A stretch of DNA of 64,000 nucleotides from the NCBI GenBank assembly GCA_947259115.1, contig CAMYKS010000003.1, positions 62,001 to 126,000 on the forward strand. The letters run 5' to 3'. The notes beneath the pieces are model-generated. The model saw nothing but the letters and a program-made list of their open reading frames with translations, was not told the origin of the DNA and made no database searches. Positions 43,346 to 54,499 of this stretch are shown here, piece by piece. The position numbers were made by a program, and so were the translations under genes. The stretch comes from an uncultured Desulfobulbaceae bacterium (GTDB taxonomy: Bacteria > Desulfobacterota > Desulfobulbia > Desulfobulbales > BM004). The number at the start of each line of letters is the position of its first letter. Positions within the stretch are counted from its first letter, which is position 1.

Positions 43346-43385
43346 CCGTGTTTTCAGTGATATTGCTGGACAGGTTTATAAGAAA

Positions 43386-44291
43386 TTATGGGCGGCCTGT
43401 GTCTCTACCCTCTACCTTGGCCACCAGGAAATAGACAATGCCGAGGATGAGTAAAGCTCCCATCAATAGCATAAAACTGGTCGGTTCCTTGTGTTCGAAG
43501 CTGGCCACAAAAATTTTGCGGATAAAGGCGACCAGGGCCAGCTCCACAAATATGCGGACATGGAACTTACCACCCTGCAGGTGGTCTATCTCGGTATGGA
43601 GCAATTCAATCATCATCCAGAGTACAAGCAATGAACCAAGGGCTCTGATAACACCATATTCCAGGTTTGTAGTCACTGCCTTATATATGTCATGTCCCAG
43701 CATGACGACCACCCCCACGCCCAAAACGAGCAAGCCGATGGTAAGAAAAAGGTTGAGGCCGTGAAGCAGCCGTTTAGCCATGCGTATCAATTGCTCCTCA
43801 GCTTTATAGGAGACAAAAACTTTCTTTAGTTTTTCCTCCTGGTAAGAACTTGTCATAATGGACAGATTGATATCCAGGGCCCTGTGCAGGGATATGAGTA
43901 TTTCCTCCTTAAGGATTCCGTCCTTTATCTGGGCTACAACCTGGCGTCTGCATTGCTCACGAACGAAGCTCATGGCCGCATTGACATGATAACTTTCCAG
44001 TTTGATCTCCACATGGACCTTGCCGATTTTCTGCAGCCGCAAAAGATAACGGTTATCAAACTGTGATGTAAACAGATCATTAAACCAGGCCTTAAAGGTT
44101 TCCTTGCGCCGTGCCACAGCTTCATCGGTTTTAAAATATGCGGCCGTCTTCCGGTGCTGCTTGAGAAATTCATAGAATTCCCCTGCAAACTGATCCGACA
44201 GCGGCAGCAGTATATCGCCCAGCAGTTTCAGATTTTCCTGGTCCTGGTCCGTAAATTCGAATTGACTCCGGATATCGTCTATTGACTCCAT
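43386..44291 (-). CDS. Protoglobin-PsiE fusion (heme sensor with membrane domain)
   Basis: A 301-residue protein that joins two known modules. Residues about 10-165 match the protoglobin/globin-coupled sensor fold: FTDQDQENLKLLGDILLPLS, then LQKIGKVHVEIKLESYHVNA, where His93 is in the expected proximal heme-ligand position. Residues about 175-295 are a four-helix PsiE-like membrane domain (LFLTIGLLVLGVGVVVMLGH; LLVLWMMIELLHTEIDHL; HVRIFVELALVAFIRKIFV). PsiE has no biochemical role but responds to phosphate starvation in E. coli. The fusion suggests sensing of O2, NO or CO at the membrane; function is inferred. Confidence 0.88.
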   Translation of the reverse strand: MESIDDIRSQFEFTDQDQENLKLLGDILLPLSDQFAGEFYEFLKQHRKTAAYFKTDEAVARRKETFKAWFNDLFTSQFDNRYLLRLQKIGKVHVEIKLESYHVNAAMSFVREQCRRQVVAQIKDGILKEEILISLHRALDINLSIMTSSYQEEKLKKVFVSYKAEEQLIRMAKRLLHGLNLFLTIGLLVLGVGVVVMLGHDIYKAVTTNLEYGVIRALGSLLVLWMMIELLHTEIDHLQGGKFHVRIFVELALVAFIRKIFVASFEHKEPTSFMLLMGALLILGIVYFLVAKVEGRDTGRP

Positions 44292-44641
44292 GAATTCTCC
44301 ATTCTACTCATATTATTCTGATACCTGATTTCATACAGATTTATTACAATTTTGCCCCGGGATCAAGTAAAGATATTTGCCGGCCTTGCAGTTAGGGAAC
44401 AAAGTGAGACCCCGATCCAGTTCTTCACGCTGCGTTTGATTAATAAAGCACTAATTAAAATGATAAAAAATGAACGTTAATTTTTTAAGCTGTGTTTGAT
44501 TAATAGGCGATAAATCTTTTTTATCAGGCCCTTAGATTACTGAACGACATCTTCGGCTCTACCATACTTACACCTGGAATTTTGCTGCCAATATTTTAGC
44601 AGCGTGCGATGCTTGCTTTCCTGCATCTTTTTACGTAAGGT
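44292..44641. other. Divergent intergenic region with a 17-bp direct repeat
   Basis: About 350 nt between protoglobin-PsiE and mtaB. GCTGYGTTTGATTAATA occurs at 44429-44445 and 44489-44505, 60 nt apart, with one mismatch. It may bind a regulator of one of the flanking genes. No RNA gene seen. Confidence 0.5.
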
Positions 44642-45994
44642 ATGGCCGGCATGAAAAAGCAGAGTAGCAATTTAAAAACCCTGGCAGTGGCCACCCTTGG
44701 CTGCAAGGTAAACCAGTGCGAGTCAGCCTCTTTCCAATCATGTTTTGAGGAACAGGGATTTACCATCAGTCCCTTTGAAGAGGTTGCAGACATTTATGTT
44801 ATTAATACCTGTGCCGTCACTGCAAAAGCTGCGGCCCAGTCACGACAGCTTATTCGCAGGGCCCAGCGCACCAACCCCGAGGCAAAGGTTGTAGTAACCG
44901 GCTGTTATGCCCAGATTGAGCCGCAAAAGATACGGGAAATTGCGGCTGCTCCCCTATCAATTGTGGGAAATGCCAACAAACACCAGGTAATTGAGGCTGC
45001 ATTAGCTGGTAATGAACCGGACTGCAGTTCCATACATAACCCCAGCGGGGAGTATTTCAACGATATAGCAGTGCAGCAGGAGATGAGCCTGCTGCCTGTC
45101 AAACGTTTTGCAGGCCGCACCAGGGCTTTTTTAAAGGTTCAGGACGGCTGCGACAACTTCTGCTCATACTGTATAGTACCCTATGCCCGAGGTCGCAGCA
45201 GGAGCCTTTCCCAGGACAAAGTCTTGGAGCAGGCGGTCCGGTATGCTGAACAAGGACATAAGGAAACAGTGATAACAGGGATTCATGTGGGACACTACGG
45301 TCTGGACCTGAAACCTCCCGGCAGCCTGCTTGACCTGCTGAAAAAGCTCAGCGCCGCAACTCCCAATGTACGGTACCGACTCAGTTCCCTGGAGCCCACC
45401 GAAATCAGCCGGGAGCTGCTTGAATTTATGGTTGCTGCGGACAACTTTATGCCACACCTCCATATTCCCCTGCAGAGCGGCAGCGATGCAATCCTTAAAA
45501 AAATGAAACGGAGATATCTGGCAGGGCAGTTCATTGATAAGGTACAGCGCTGCAAAGAAATGATCCCGGCAGCGGCAATCGGGGTCGATGTGCTCGTCGG
45601 TTTTCCCGGAGAGACGGAAGAGGATTTCCTGCAAACATATGAGCTCCTTGAAAATCTGCTCATTACCTATCTTCATGTCTTTCCCTATTCAAAGAGACCG
45701 GGAACTCCTGCTGCAAAAATGGCAAACCAGGTCTCGACAAAAACCAAGGATGAGAGAGTTGCAGTTCTGCGCAAATTAGATCATAAAAAGAGAATCGATT
45801 TTTACGCAAGCAGGATTGGCAGGGTGCACCCTGTCCTGGTTGAAACCGAAAAAGCTGTTGGGGGGTTAGCCAAAGGCTTCACCGACAACTACATCCCGGT
45901 TCGCTTTAAAACAGACACCGATGTTTCCAACCGGGTAGTGCCTGTAAAACTTGAAAGATTGCAGGAGCGTTTTGTTCTTGGGACTCTTTTATAA
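44642..45994 (+). CDS. mtaB: tRNA (ms2t6A37) methylthiotransferase MtaB
   Basis: A 450-residue radical-SAM enzyme that adds a methylthio group to t6A37 of tRNA. The N-terminal UPF0004 domain (VATLGCKVNQCESASFQ, TCAVTAKAAAQSRQLIRRAQ) carries one cluster; the radical SAM motif is QDGCDNFCSYCIVPYARG; the C-terminal TRAM-like end is short. LGCKVNQ and the TGIHVGHYG block mark the MtaB rather than MiaB branch. The ATG at 44642 has a weak ribosome site; a second in-frame ATG lies 9 nt later. Confidence 0.92.
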   Translation: MAGMKKQSSNLKTLAVATLGCKVNQCESASFQSCFEEQGFTISPFEEVADIYVINTCAVTAKAAAQSRQLIRRAQRTNPEAKVVVTGCYAQIEPQKIREIAAAPLSIVGNANKHQVIEAALAGNEPDCSSIHNPSGEYFNDIAVQQEMSLLPVKRFAGRTRAFLKVQDGCDNFCSYCIVPYARGRSRSLSQDKVLEQAVRYAEQGHKETVITGIHVGHYGLDLKPPGSLLDLLKKLSAATPNVRYRLSSLEPTEISRELLEFMVAADNFMPHLHIPLQSGSDAILKKMKRRYLAGQFIDKVQRCKEMIPAAAIGVDVLVGFPGETEEDFLQTYELLENLLITYLHVFPYSKRPGTPAAKMANQVSTKTKDERVAVLRKLDHKKRIDFYASRIGRVHPVLVETEKAVGGLAKGFTDNYIPVRFKTDTDVSNRVVPVKLERLQERFVLGTLL

Positions 45995-46048
45995 CTTTGC
46001 ACATTGTTTCGCATAATGAGTTAAAATGTTTCCAGCCTTTACAGCAAA

Positions 46049-47308
46049 ATGATCGGAGAAATAATAGCAATCGGCAGTGAACTGACATCCGGCAGAGTGC
46101 TTAATACAACCAGCCGTTATGCTGCCCGCCTGCTTTTTGGCGCCGGGCACGAAATTACTTCCATGTCCACCATCGGCGACACACCTGCAGAGATCAGCAA
46201 AACTCTTCTAGGCGCCATCAAACGCTCCGATTTTATTATTGTCACAGGCGGTCTGGGCGCCACGAGCGATGACCTGACAAGCGAGGTCGTGGGGCAGGCA
46301 CTTGGACGCCCGACTGTTTTTCATGCCGATATTTTTGACAGGATAAAAGCACGCCATACTGAAGCCGGCCCCCCGGCCCTCAAGACCCTGGAAAAACTTG
46401 CCATGCTGCCCACCGGTGCTGAGATATTAGACCCTGAGGCCAGGATGGCGGGATATCTTCTTGTCCATGACTCCAAACCGATTTTTTTTCTACCCGGTGT
46501 TCCCCATGAGATGCAGAAATTACTTGCCGGCACGGTCATTCCAAGACTTGATGTATGGCAGGAGGGTGCTGCTAAACTTGTCAAACAGAGAGTGTATAAG
46601 GTTTTCGGCCTGGGTGAAACTGAGATCAATCGGCGCGTAGCCCATCTTGAGAAAGAGGAAGATGATCAGGTTCGCATCGGATATTACCCCGTTTTTCCGG
46701 AAGTGCATCTCAGCCTGGCTGTTCTTGGTGAGGATATGTTTTCAATAAAAAACACATTTCACAGCCTTGAAGGCGAGGTGAAAAAGGCCTTGGGAGATTA
46801 CCTGTTCGGCATTGATGCCGAGACCATGGAAAGCGTGGCGGGAGAGCTTCTGCGAAATCAAGGGAAAACGCTGGCCACGGCTGAATCATGCTCCGGTGGC
46901 CTGATTGGCCACAAGATCACCTCTGTGCCGGGCAGTTCGGATTATTTTGTTGGCGGCTTGGTAGCCTACAGCAATGAGGTAAAGGAAAAACTTCTCGGCG
47001 TGGATCCAGACCTGCTCGCCGGGCATGGTGCGGTCAGTGGAGAGGTGGCAATGGCAATGGCACATGGAGTCCGTACCAAAACCGGTGCCGATATGGGCCT
47101 GTCCGTCACCGGCATAGCCGGCCCGGCGGGTGGGAGTCAGGAAAAACCAGTAGGCACCGTATTCATTGGCATTTCCACCCCGGAAGAAACCATTGACATC
47201 CCCTGCCGCTTCTCTGGAGAGCGCTGGCAGGTGCAGGAGTTAACCGCTGTGAAATCCCTTGACCTGGTACGGCGCCTCCTCCTCGGCATACAACTGCAAA
47301 CAACTTAA
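46049..47308 (+). CDS. cinA: CinA family nicotinamide-nucleotide amidohydrolase
   Basis: A 419-residue protein with both CinA domains: an N-terminal MoaB/COG1058 domain (IGEIIAIGSELTSGRVLNTT; VTGGLGATSDDLTSEVVG) and a C-terminal PncC domain (TAESCSGGLIGHKITSVPGS; FVGGLVAYSNEVKEKLLGV). The C-terminal domain hydrolyses nicotinamide mononucleotide in NAD recycling; in some bacteria CinA is co-regulated with recA. recA follows 204 nt downstream. Length typical. Confidence 0.93.
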   Translation: MIGEIIAIGSELTSGRVLNTTSRYAARLLFGAGHEITSMSTIGDTPAEISKTLLGAIKRSDFIIVTGGLGATSDDLTSEVVGQALGRPTVFHADIFDRIKARHTEAGPPALKTLEKLAMLPTGAEILDPEARMAGYLLVHDSKPIFFLPGVPHEMQKLLAGTVIPRLDVWQEGAAKLVKQRVYKVFGLGETEINRRVAHLEKEEDDQVRIGYYPVFPEVHLSLAVLGEDMFSIKNTFHSLEGEVKKALGDYLFGIDAETMESVAGELLRNQGKTLATAESCSGGLIGHKITSVPGSSDYFVGGLVAYSNEVKEKLLGVDPDLLAGHGAVSGEVAMAMAHGVRTKTGADMGLSVTGIAGPAGGSQEKPVGTVFIGISTPEETIDIPCRFSGERWQVQELTAVKSLDLVRRLLLGIQLQTT

Positions 47309-47512
47309 TTTTATTTAAAATAAAACCTGGCTGATTCGGTACATAAAATATCACCAGCCCAGCGCAAAATCTATTTTAAAGTTTTGACTTATTTATTAGA
47401 GTGCCATGTTGTCCATCAAATTCATACGGAACATGCCCTCTAGATTATATATATAATCAAATGATTAACTACTCTGAAGAGTCTATACTTTTTCAAATAA
47501 GGAGCAACCAAT

Positions 47513-48544
47513 ATGGCAACCCGTGACCAGAAAAACAAAACCCTTGATAATGCGATGTATCAGATTGATAAGCAGTTTGGCAAAGGTTCAATCATGCGGA
47601 TGGGGTCCCATGAAGCTGAGGAAGTACCGGCAATTCCTACAGGAGCTTTGAGCCTTGACATAGCAGTCGGAGTAGGGGGCATCCCGCTGGGCAGGGTGAC
47701 TGAAATTTATGGCCCTGAGTCTTCCGGCAAGACCACCCTGGCACTTCATATAATTGCCGAAGCGCAGAAACGCGGCGGGATTGCCGCCTTTATCGATGCC
47801 GAGCATGCCCTGGATATTTCCTATGCCGGCAGGCTGGGTGTCGATGTGGATGAACTGCTCGTTTCGCAGCCTGATTACGGGGAACAAGCCCTTGAAATTG
47901 CACAGGTTCTTATCAGCAGTAATGCAGTTGATATTATTGTTATTGATTCGGTTGCCGCCCTTGTTCCCCGGGCAGAGATTGACGGCAATGTCGGAGATCA
48001 GCATGTCGGCCTGCAGGCCCGACTCATGTCGCATGCTATGCGGAAATTCACCGGCATACTAAAACGAAGCAATACCGCCCTTGTTTTCATCAATCAGATC
48101 CGCATGAAAATCGGGGTTATGTTCGGTAATCCGGAGACCACGCCGGGCGGTAACGCCCTGAAATTCTACAGTTCCTTGAGGCTTGACATCAGAAAAATTG
48201 CAACTTTGAAGGATGGACAGGAAGTTTTCGGTAACCGCACCAGGGTTAAGGTGGTAAAAAACAAGGTCGCGCCACCCTTTAAGATGGCCGAGTTTGATAT
48301 TATTTACGGAGAGGGCATCTCCAAGGTCGGCGACCTGTTGGATCTTGCCGCATCCCAGGATATAGTGGAAAAGAGCGGTGCCTGGTATTCCTATGAAGGG
48401 GAGCGTATCGGCCAGGGCAGGGAAAATGCCAAAACATTTCTGAAGGAACATCCCGACATGACAGATGAAATTGCCCAAAAAGTCAGAATGGGGTTCGGCC
48501 TGCCGGCTGTCGTCAGTCAAAAAACAGAGGCAAAAGATAAGTAA
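47513..48544 (+). CDS. recA: Recombinase RecA
   Basis: A 343-residue RecA. The Walker A motif GPESSGKTT, the [13 protein letters not shown]-terminal block, [20 protein letters not shown] and [20 protein letters not shown] are textbook. It performs strand exchange in recombinational repair and triggers LexA cleavage in the SOS response. Start ATG preceded by TAAGGAGCAACC. No confident LexA box seen in the 204-nt upstream gap. The C-terminal tail (KTEAKDK) is short. Confidence 0.99.
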   Translation: MATRDQKNKTLDNAMYQIDKQFGKGSIMRMGSHEAEEVPAIPTGALSLDIAVGVGGIPLGRVTEIYGPESSGKTTLALHIIAEAQKRGGIAAFIDAEHALDISYAGRLGVDVDELLVSQPDYGEQALEIAQVLISSNAVDIIVIDSVAALVPRAEIDGNVGDQHVGLQARLMSHAMRKFTGILKRSNTALVFINQIRMKIGVMFGNPETTPGGNALKFYSSLRLDIRKIATLKDGQEVFGNRTRVKVVKNKVAPPFKMAEFDIIYGEGISKVGDLLDLAASQDIVEKSGAWYSYEGERIGQGRENAKTFLKEHPDMTDEIAQKVRMGFGLPAVVSQKTEAKDK

Positions 48545-48683
48545 AAGGCTCAGGGCCCAGGGCCTAAGGCGCAAGGTTAAAAAATGTTGATAGATTAGTC
48601 CCGGGGTTTTTTCACCTCAACTGTTTCTTTCAATTTTGTAGAATAGACTCAAGTTTTCACCAGAGTAGAATTATTCACGACCC

Positions 48684-49697
48684 CTAATCTTCATAACCGT
48701 TCGGATTCTGCGTCTGCCAGCGCCAGGTATCGACGCACATTGCCTTAATATCCTTGTCCGCCTTCCAGGCCAAATCTCTTTCAGCCTTTGCGGGATCGGC
48801 ATAACAGCTGGCAATATCACCGGGCCTGCGCTCGACTACCCTGTAGGGAATATTTTTCCCAGCCGCCTCTGCAAAGGCATTGACCATCTCAAGAACTGAA
48901 TACCCTTTTCCCGTACCCAGGTTATAGGTGACCAAACCCGGATTTGTGGCAAGTTTTTCCAGCGCCTTCATATGTCCGCCGGCCAAATCCAAGACATGGA
49001 TATAGTCCCGGACCCCTGTCCCGTCAGGGGTGGGATAATCATTGCCGAAAATCTGCAGTTCAGGCAATTTGCCGACCGCCACCTGGGCGATATACGGTAC
49101 CAGGTTATTCGGAATACCCCTGGGGTCCTCACCGATCCTGCCTGAAGAGTGGGCGCCCACAGGATTGAAATAACGCAGCAGGGCAATATTCAGTGTTGGG
49201 TCTGCGTGGTATAGGTCCCGTTGGATCTGCTCCAGCATCACCTTACACCAGCCATAAGGATTTGAAGCTTTCACTGGAAAATCTTCCGTAATTGGGAGTG
49301 AGGCAGGATCGCCGTATACCGTAGCCGAAGAACTGAAAACCAGGTTCTTCACCCCATATTTGGCCATGACCTCGAAAAGAACAAGGGAGCCTGTAATATT
49401 ATTAGAATAATACTGCAGCGGCATGGCAACGGATTCACCCACAGCTTTCAGACCGGCAAAATGGATGACAGCGTCAACCGCTGACTCTTTAAATACAGTA
49501 TCAAGCTCAGCTTTATGAAGCAGGTCAACCTTATGAAAACGCAGGGTTTTGCCGCTGATCTCTGCAATGCGCCTAACTGCCTCTTCCCTGCTGTTCATGA
49601 GGTTGTCCACCACGATGACCTCATAGCCGGCGGCAAGTAATGCAACGCAGGTATGAGAGCCTATATAGCCTGCTCCACCAGTAACAAGTACTCGCAT
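48684..49697 (-). CDS. galE: UDP-glucose 4-epimerase
   Basis: A 337-residue SDR enzyme interconverting UDP-glucose and UDP-galactose (or the N-acetyl forms). The NAD motif GGAGYIGSHT is at the N-terminus and the catalytic Ser-Tyr-Lys lies in SSSATVYGDP and ASNPYGWCKVMLEQ. The ATG at 49697 is chosen because TGAGG lies 9 nt upstream; a GTG at 49712 adds five residues. It supplies sugar nucleotides to envelope glycans, including possibly the cluster at 1853-12266. Convergent with recA. Confidence 0.96.
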   Translation of the reverse strand: MRVLVTGGAGYIGSHTCVALLAAGYEVIVVDNLMNSREEAVRRIAEISGKTLRFHKVDLLHKAELDTVFKESAVDAVIHFAGLKAVGESVAMPLQYYSNNITGSLVLFEVMAKYGVKNLVFSSSATVYGDPASLPITEDFPVKASNPYGWCKVMLEQIQRDLYHADPTLNIALLRYFNPVGAHSSGRIGEDPRGIPNNLVPYIAQVAVGKLPELQIFGNDYPTPDGTGVRDYIHVLDLAGGHMKALEKLATNPGLVTYNLGTGKGYSVLEMVNAFAEAAGKNIPYRVVERRPGDIASCYADPAKAERDLAWKADKDIKAMCVDTWRWQTQNPNGYED

Positions 49698-49899
49698 GTC
49701 TTTTGGCCTCACTCAATGTAGGATTGATAAAATGTAATGTACTATTCAGATATAAGCAATTTATGTAGATAGTAGCATAATAAATACAGCATGTTGGCTT
49801 GATTTACGATAGCATCTTTGGCAAAACATAGCCAAGATTCTTTGAAATGAGTATATAGTTTTAATCAATTTCCAACATTAAGGAAGCAAGGAGGAGATA

Positions 49900-50088
49900 A
49901 TGCCCTACGTCAACATCCGTTTAGCCGGTAAACTGGATAAACAACAGAAAGAGGAAATATGCAGCGGTGTGACCGATGTTATTGCCCGGGTGGCTAATAA
50001 GCCTAAAGACTCAATCCTGATCTTTATTGATGAGGATCAGCACGAAAATATAGCTGTGGGCGGTAAACTCCTGCAAAAGCCCAAATAG
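49900..50088 (+). CDS. 4-oxalocrotonate tautomerase family protein
   Basis: A 62-residue tautomerase subunit starting MPYVNIRLAGKL; Pro after the initiator Met is the catalytic base in this superfamily. Members form hexamers and act on small keto acids; in anaerobes the natural substrate is often unknown. Strong AAGGAGGAG site. ligA follows directly (3-12 nt depending on its start), so the two are co-transcribed, an arrangement without obvious functional logic. Confidence 0.9.
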   Translation: MPYVNIRLAGKLDKQQKEEICSGVTDVIARVANKPKDSILIFIDEDQHENIAVGGKLLQKPK

Positions 50089-52155
<2,067 letters not shown>

Positions 52156-52317
52156 GAGCCTGTCGGGGAATTATAATCGTAACGAAAAATTGAGGAATTG
52201 AGATCAAATTTTCGGGAAATTGATGCGAATAGCAGCGCTATTTAAAGAAGAAAATTCACGGAAATTTAAACCGATTCTCTCGCTTTTGCAGTAGATTGGG
52301 AATTCTCCGACAGGCTC
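52156..52317. mobile_element. Miniature inverted-repeat element, family 2, copy 2
   Basis: 162 bp with terminal inverted repeats GAGCCTGTCGGRGAATT and CTAG at 52152-52155 and 52318-52321. It is the inverted near-copy of 26333-26490. The left CTAG contains the last base of ligA codon 687 and its TAG stop, so insertion kept the stop codon. No coding capacity. Confidence 0.9.
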
Positions 52318-52485
52318 CTAGGCGTTTATAAAAAGCATAAATAAGTTTAGCGCCACTCGGCAAAATTAAAATATTACTTCAGGGGTACGTGTCCGGATAG
52401 AATTTTTTACGATACTGACAATTTTAGAAAGGGTCATAAAAAACGGCCATTTCAACCTGTTGTTCGTGTGGAAAGGGAGTTCAGC

Positions 52486-52767
52486 ATGACATATGCAAAA
52501 AGATTTCATGTCATAGTTGCAGGCAGGGTGCAAGGTGTATTCTTCCGCGCTTTTACAAGGGACGAAGCGTTGCGCTTGGGCCTTTCCGGCTGGGTAAGGA
52601 ACCGGCCTGATGGCTCAGTGGAAGCCATTGTCGAAGGTGAAAAAACTGCCGTGGAAAAAATGCTGCAATGGTTCTACCAGGGCTCGCCAAACTCAATCGT
52701 TGAAAATGTACTTGCCACCGAAGAACCCCCCATAGGCGACTCCGGCACCTTTGAAATTCATTACTGA
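52486..52767 (+). CDS. acyP: Acylphosphatase
   Basis: A 93-residue acylphosphatase hydrolysing carboxyl-phosphate bonds. The signature GRVQGVFFRAFTRDEALRLG contains the catalytic Arg, with Asn in GWVRNRPDGSVEAIVEG. The ATG at 52486 is chosen because AAAGGGAG lies just upstream; a GTG at 52468 would add six residues. It is the first gene after the miniature element and the ~170-nt intergenic stretch. Confidence 0.95.
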   Translation: MTYAKRFHVIVAGRVQGVFFRAFTRDEALRLGLSGWVRNRPDGSVEAIVEGEKTAVEKMLQWFYQGSPNSIVENVLATEEPPIGDSGTFEIHY

Positions 52768-52995
52768 TTCCACGGCGGTTCTATTCCAAATATTTATTTT
52801 GCTGTGCCGACAGTTTGCTGCAGTTCCGCTGAATTCCATGTACAAGCGGTTGCCCGATTTATTGTAATTGTTTTTCTGAAGTATTGATCGCCTTTAGTGG
52901 GCATGTCTTGCCCGCTTTTTTTTACAAGTGTTGACAATAGGGTGCTACTGCTTTATAGAAAAGCGAATCATTTTAAAAGGAGGATTTCTCTCACA

Positions 52996-53283
52996 ATGAG
53001 TTATTCTGAAACAACCAAGGTTAAAGAAAAAAAAACAAGATCCAAAGTGGTAACTTTACCGAGCACCCAGCGAATAACCTGCCCAGAATGCGGCAATAAC
53101 AAGGAATTTCTGGAAGTATCAGATGGGGTTATTCTCACCACACGTTTTGTCCAGCACAATGACGGCAGCTTCAGCCAGGAACTGGATGATTCCCAGGTCC
53201 TGGGCAAGGTGAAATTTTACTGTGGCGATTGCGGTGCTGACCTCACCCAGTTTCATAAACGATTTCTGGAAATGCTCTTCTAG
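52996..53283 (+). CDS. Small zinc-ribbon protein
   Basis: A 95-residue protein with a lysine-rich start (KVKEKKTRSKV) and a four-Cys ribbon: CPECGNNKEF near residue 41 and CGDCGADLTQFH near residue 82. The middle is a beta segment (VILTTRFVQHNDGSFSQEL). The ATG at 52996 is preferred as AAAGGAGG lies upstream; the frame is open to 52897. The ATP-grasp gene starts 52 nt later on the same strand. A nucleic-acid-binding or adaptor role is plausible but not shown. Confidence 0.75.
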   Translation: MSYSETTKVKEKKTRSKVVTLPSTQRITCPECGNNKEFLEVSDGVILTTRFVQHNDGSFSQELDDSQVLGKVKFYCGDCGADLTQFHKRFLEMLF

Positions 53284-53335
53284 CATTTTGCCATAAAGCG
53301 GTAGAACTCATTTTCTTTATAAGGAGATATCGGGC

Positions 53336-54103
53336 TTGAGCCGGAAGAAGCTTGTCATTCGAGACAACTCCACCCTGCGGGCCCAATATAATTCCCTGCG
53401 TAAAGGGGATATAATCGTTGGACGATTACGGTTGAGAGCATCCGAGGAATCTTTACTTTTTGACCTGAAAGAGCGGGGGGTGCACCTGATTCCTCCCGGC
53501 CTGTCGCAGCTCGCCAGCCGGTCAAAAGCTTTGCAGGCAGCCCTTTTTGCCCCGTATATGCTGCCCCTGACACGCGCCATCCACTGCCATCATGACCTGA
53601 TTGAGGCATTCTCAGACTACCAGCGAAATTCCGCAACTCCTGTGGTCACCAAACTTGACCGCAGAAATGCAGGCATGGGCGTGCATCTCTGGCAGTCTGT
53701 TGAAGAGGTGTTTACCCATGCTTCCCTGGGCAATATTCCTTATCCCTTTGTCCTGCAGCCTTTTGAGCCGGATGGTCATGATATCCGGGTCGTATTTCTG
53801 GGTGACTATATCGAGGCATACAGGCGGCACAATCCCCATAATTTTCGCAATAACATGCACCATGGCGGACAAAGTGAACCCTACGAACTTGCCGCTGAAC
53901 AGGTTGAACTCTGCAGACTTGTCATGGCACGTGGCCGATTCCCGTATGGGCACCTGGATATTATTGTAACGAAAGAAGGTAAATCCTATCTCGGGGAAAT
54001 TAATCTTCGGGGAGGTATCCGGGGGGCGCAAATTGCTCCGGAAGAATACCGAAAAAAGGTGGAGGCTCTACACCAGCAGTTGCTGGAAAACTATATGAAG
54101 TAA
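53336..54103 (+). CDS. ATP-grasp (RimK-like) ligase
   Basis: A 255-residue ATP-grasp enzyme lacking an extended N-terminal domain. The ATP-binding core contains ATPVVTKLDRRNAGMGVHLW, PFVLQPFEPDGHDIRVVFLG and the metal-binding end YLGEINLRGGIRGAQ. RimK-type ligases join a carboxylate to an amine or amino acid, often in peptide or cofactor biosynthesis. The start is TTG at 53336, strongly supported by AAGGAG 9 nt upstream and by no good ATG. Its acceptor is unknown. The gene ends 19 nt before the terminator shared with dsrC. Confidence 0.8.
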   Translation: MSRKKLVIRDNSTLRAQYNSLRKGDIIVGRLRLRASEESLLFDLKERGVHLIPPGLSQLASRSKALQAALFAPYMLPLTRAIHCHHDLIEAFSDYQRNSATPVVTKLDRRNAGMGVHLWQSVEEVFTHASLGNIPYPFVLQPFEPDGHDIRVVFLGDYIEAYRRHNPHNFRNNMHHGGQSEPYELAAEQVELCRLVMARGRFPYGHLDIIVTKEGKSYLGEINLRGGIRGAQIAPEEYRKKVEALHQQLLENYMK

Positions 54104-54121
54104 TTTTTCGTTGAAAGAACA

Positions 54122-54157
54122 AAAAAAAGGAGAAGGCCGAAACCTTCTCCTTTTTTT
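54122..54157. terminator. Bidirectional terminator between ATP-grasp gene and dsrC
   Basis: GGAGAAGG (54129-54136) and CCTTCTCC (54143-54150) form an 8-bp stem with a 6-nt loop, extended by A and T runs on either side. It serves the + strand ATP-grasp gene and the - strand dsrC gene. Confidence 0.93.
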
Positions 54158-54178
54158 ATTGAATTGTTGCAAAACAAA

Positions 54179-54499
54179 TCATACACAGCCAGTCGGTTTG
54201 GGCAGGCCTGCCATCTTGCAAGCTCCCTTACCTGGTCCTGACGGGAAGAGCTCATAGATTCTCTTCAGTGGGAAGCCGGTTGTTTTAGAGAGAATACGAA
54301 CCATAGGAGCAATACCGTTTTTCTTATAGTACTCCTGCAGGGCATCAATTACTTTCTGGTGCTCTTCGGTCATCTCGGAGATGCCCTCAATTCCCTTAAC
54401 ATAATCAACCCAGTTCTCATCCCAGTCTTCCATGCCCTTGGTCAGGAAGCCATCCTCATCCACATCGTACGCTTTGCCATTATGATCGATACTTGCCAT
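54179..54499 (-). CDS. dsrC: Sulfur carrier DsrC (dissimilatory sulfite reductase partner)
   Basis: A 106-residue DsrC. Its C-terminal arm ends GACKMAGLPKPTGCV, with both conserved cysteines (Cys94 and Cys105) that form the trisulfide product of DsrAB. Both being present separates DsrC from TusE and RspA-type relatives. It carries sulfur from DsrAB to the membrane DsrMKJOP complex, so the organism respires or otherwise processes sulfur compounds. dsrAB are not in the window; DsrC standing alone is common. Start ATG with AAGGAGGAA upstream. Confidence 0.97.
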   Translation of the reverse strand: MASIDHNGKAYDVDEDGFLTKGMEDWDENWVDYVKGIEGISEMTEEHQKVIDALQEYYKKNGIAPMVRILSKTTGFPLKRIYELFPSGPGKGACKMAGLPKPTGCV

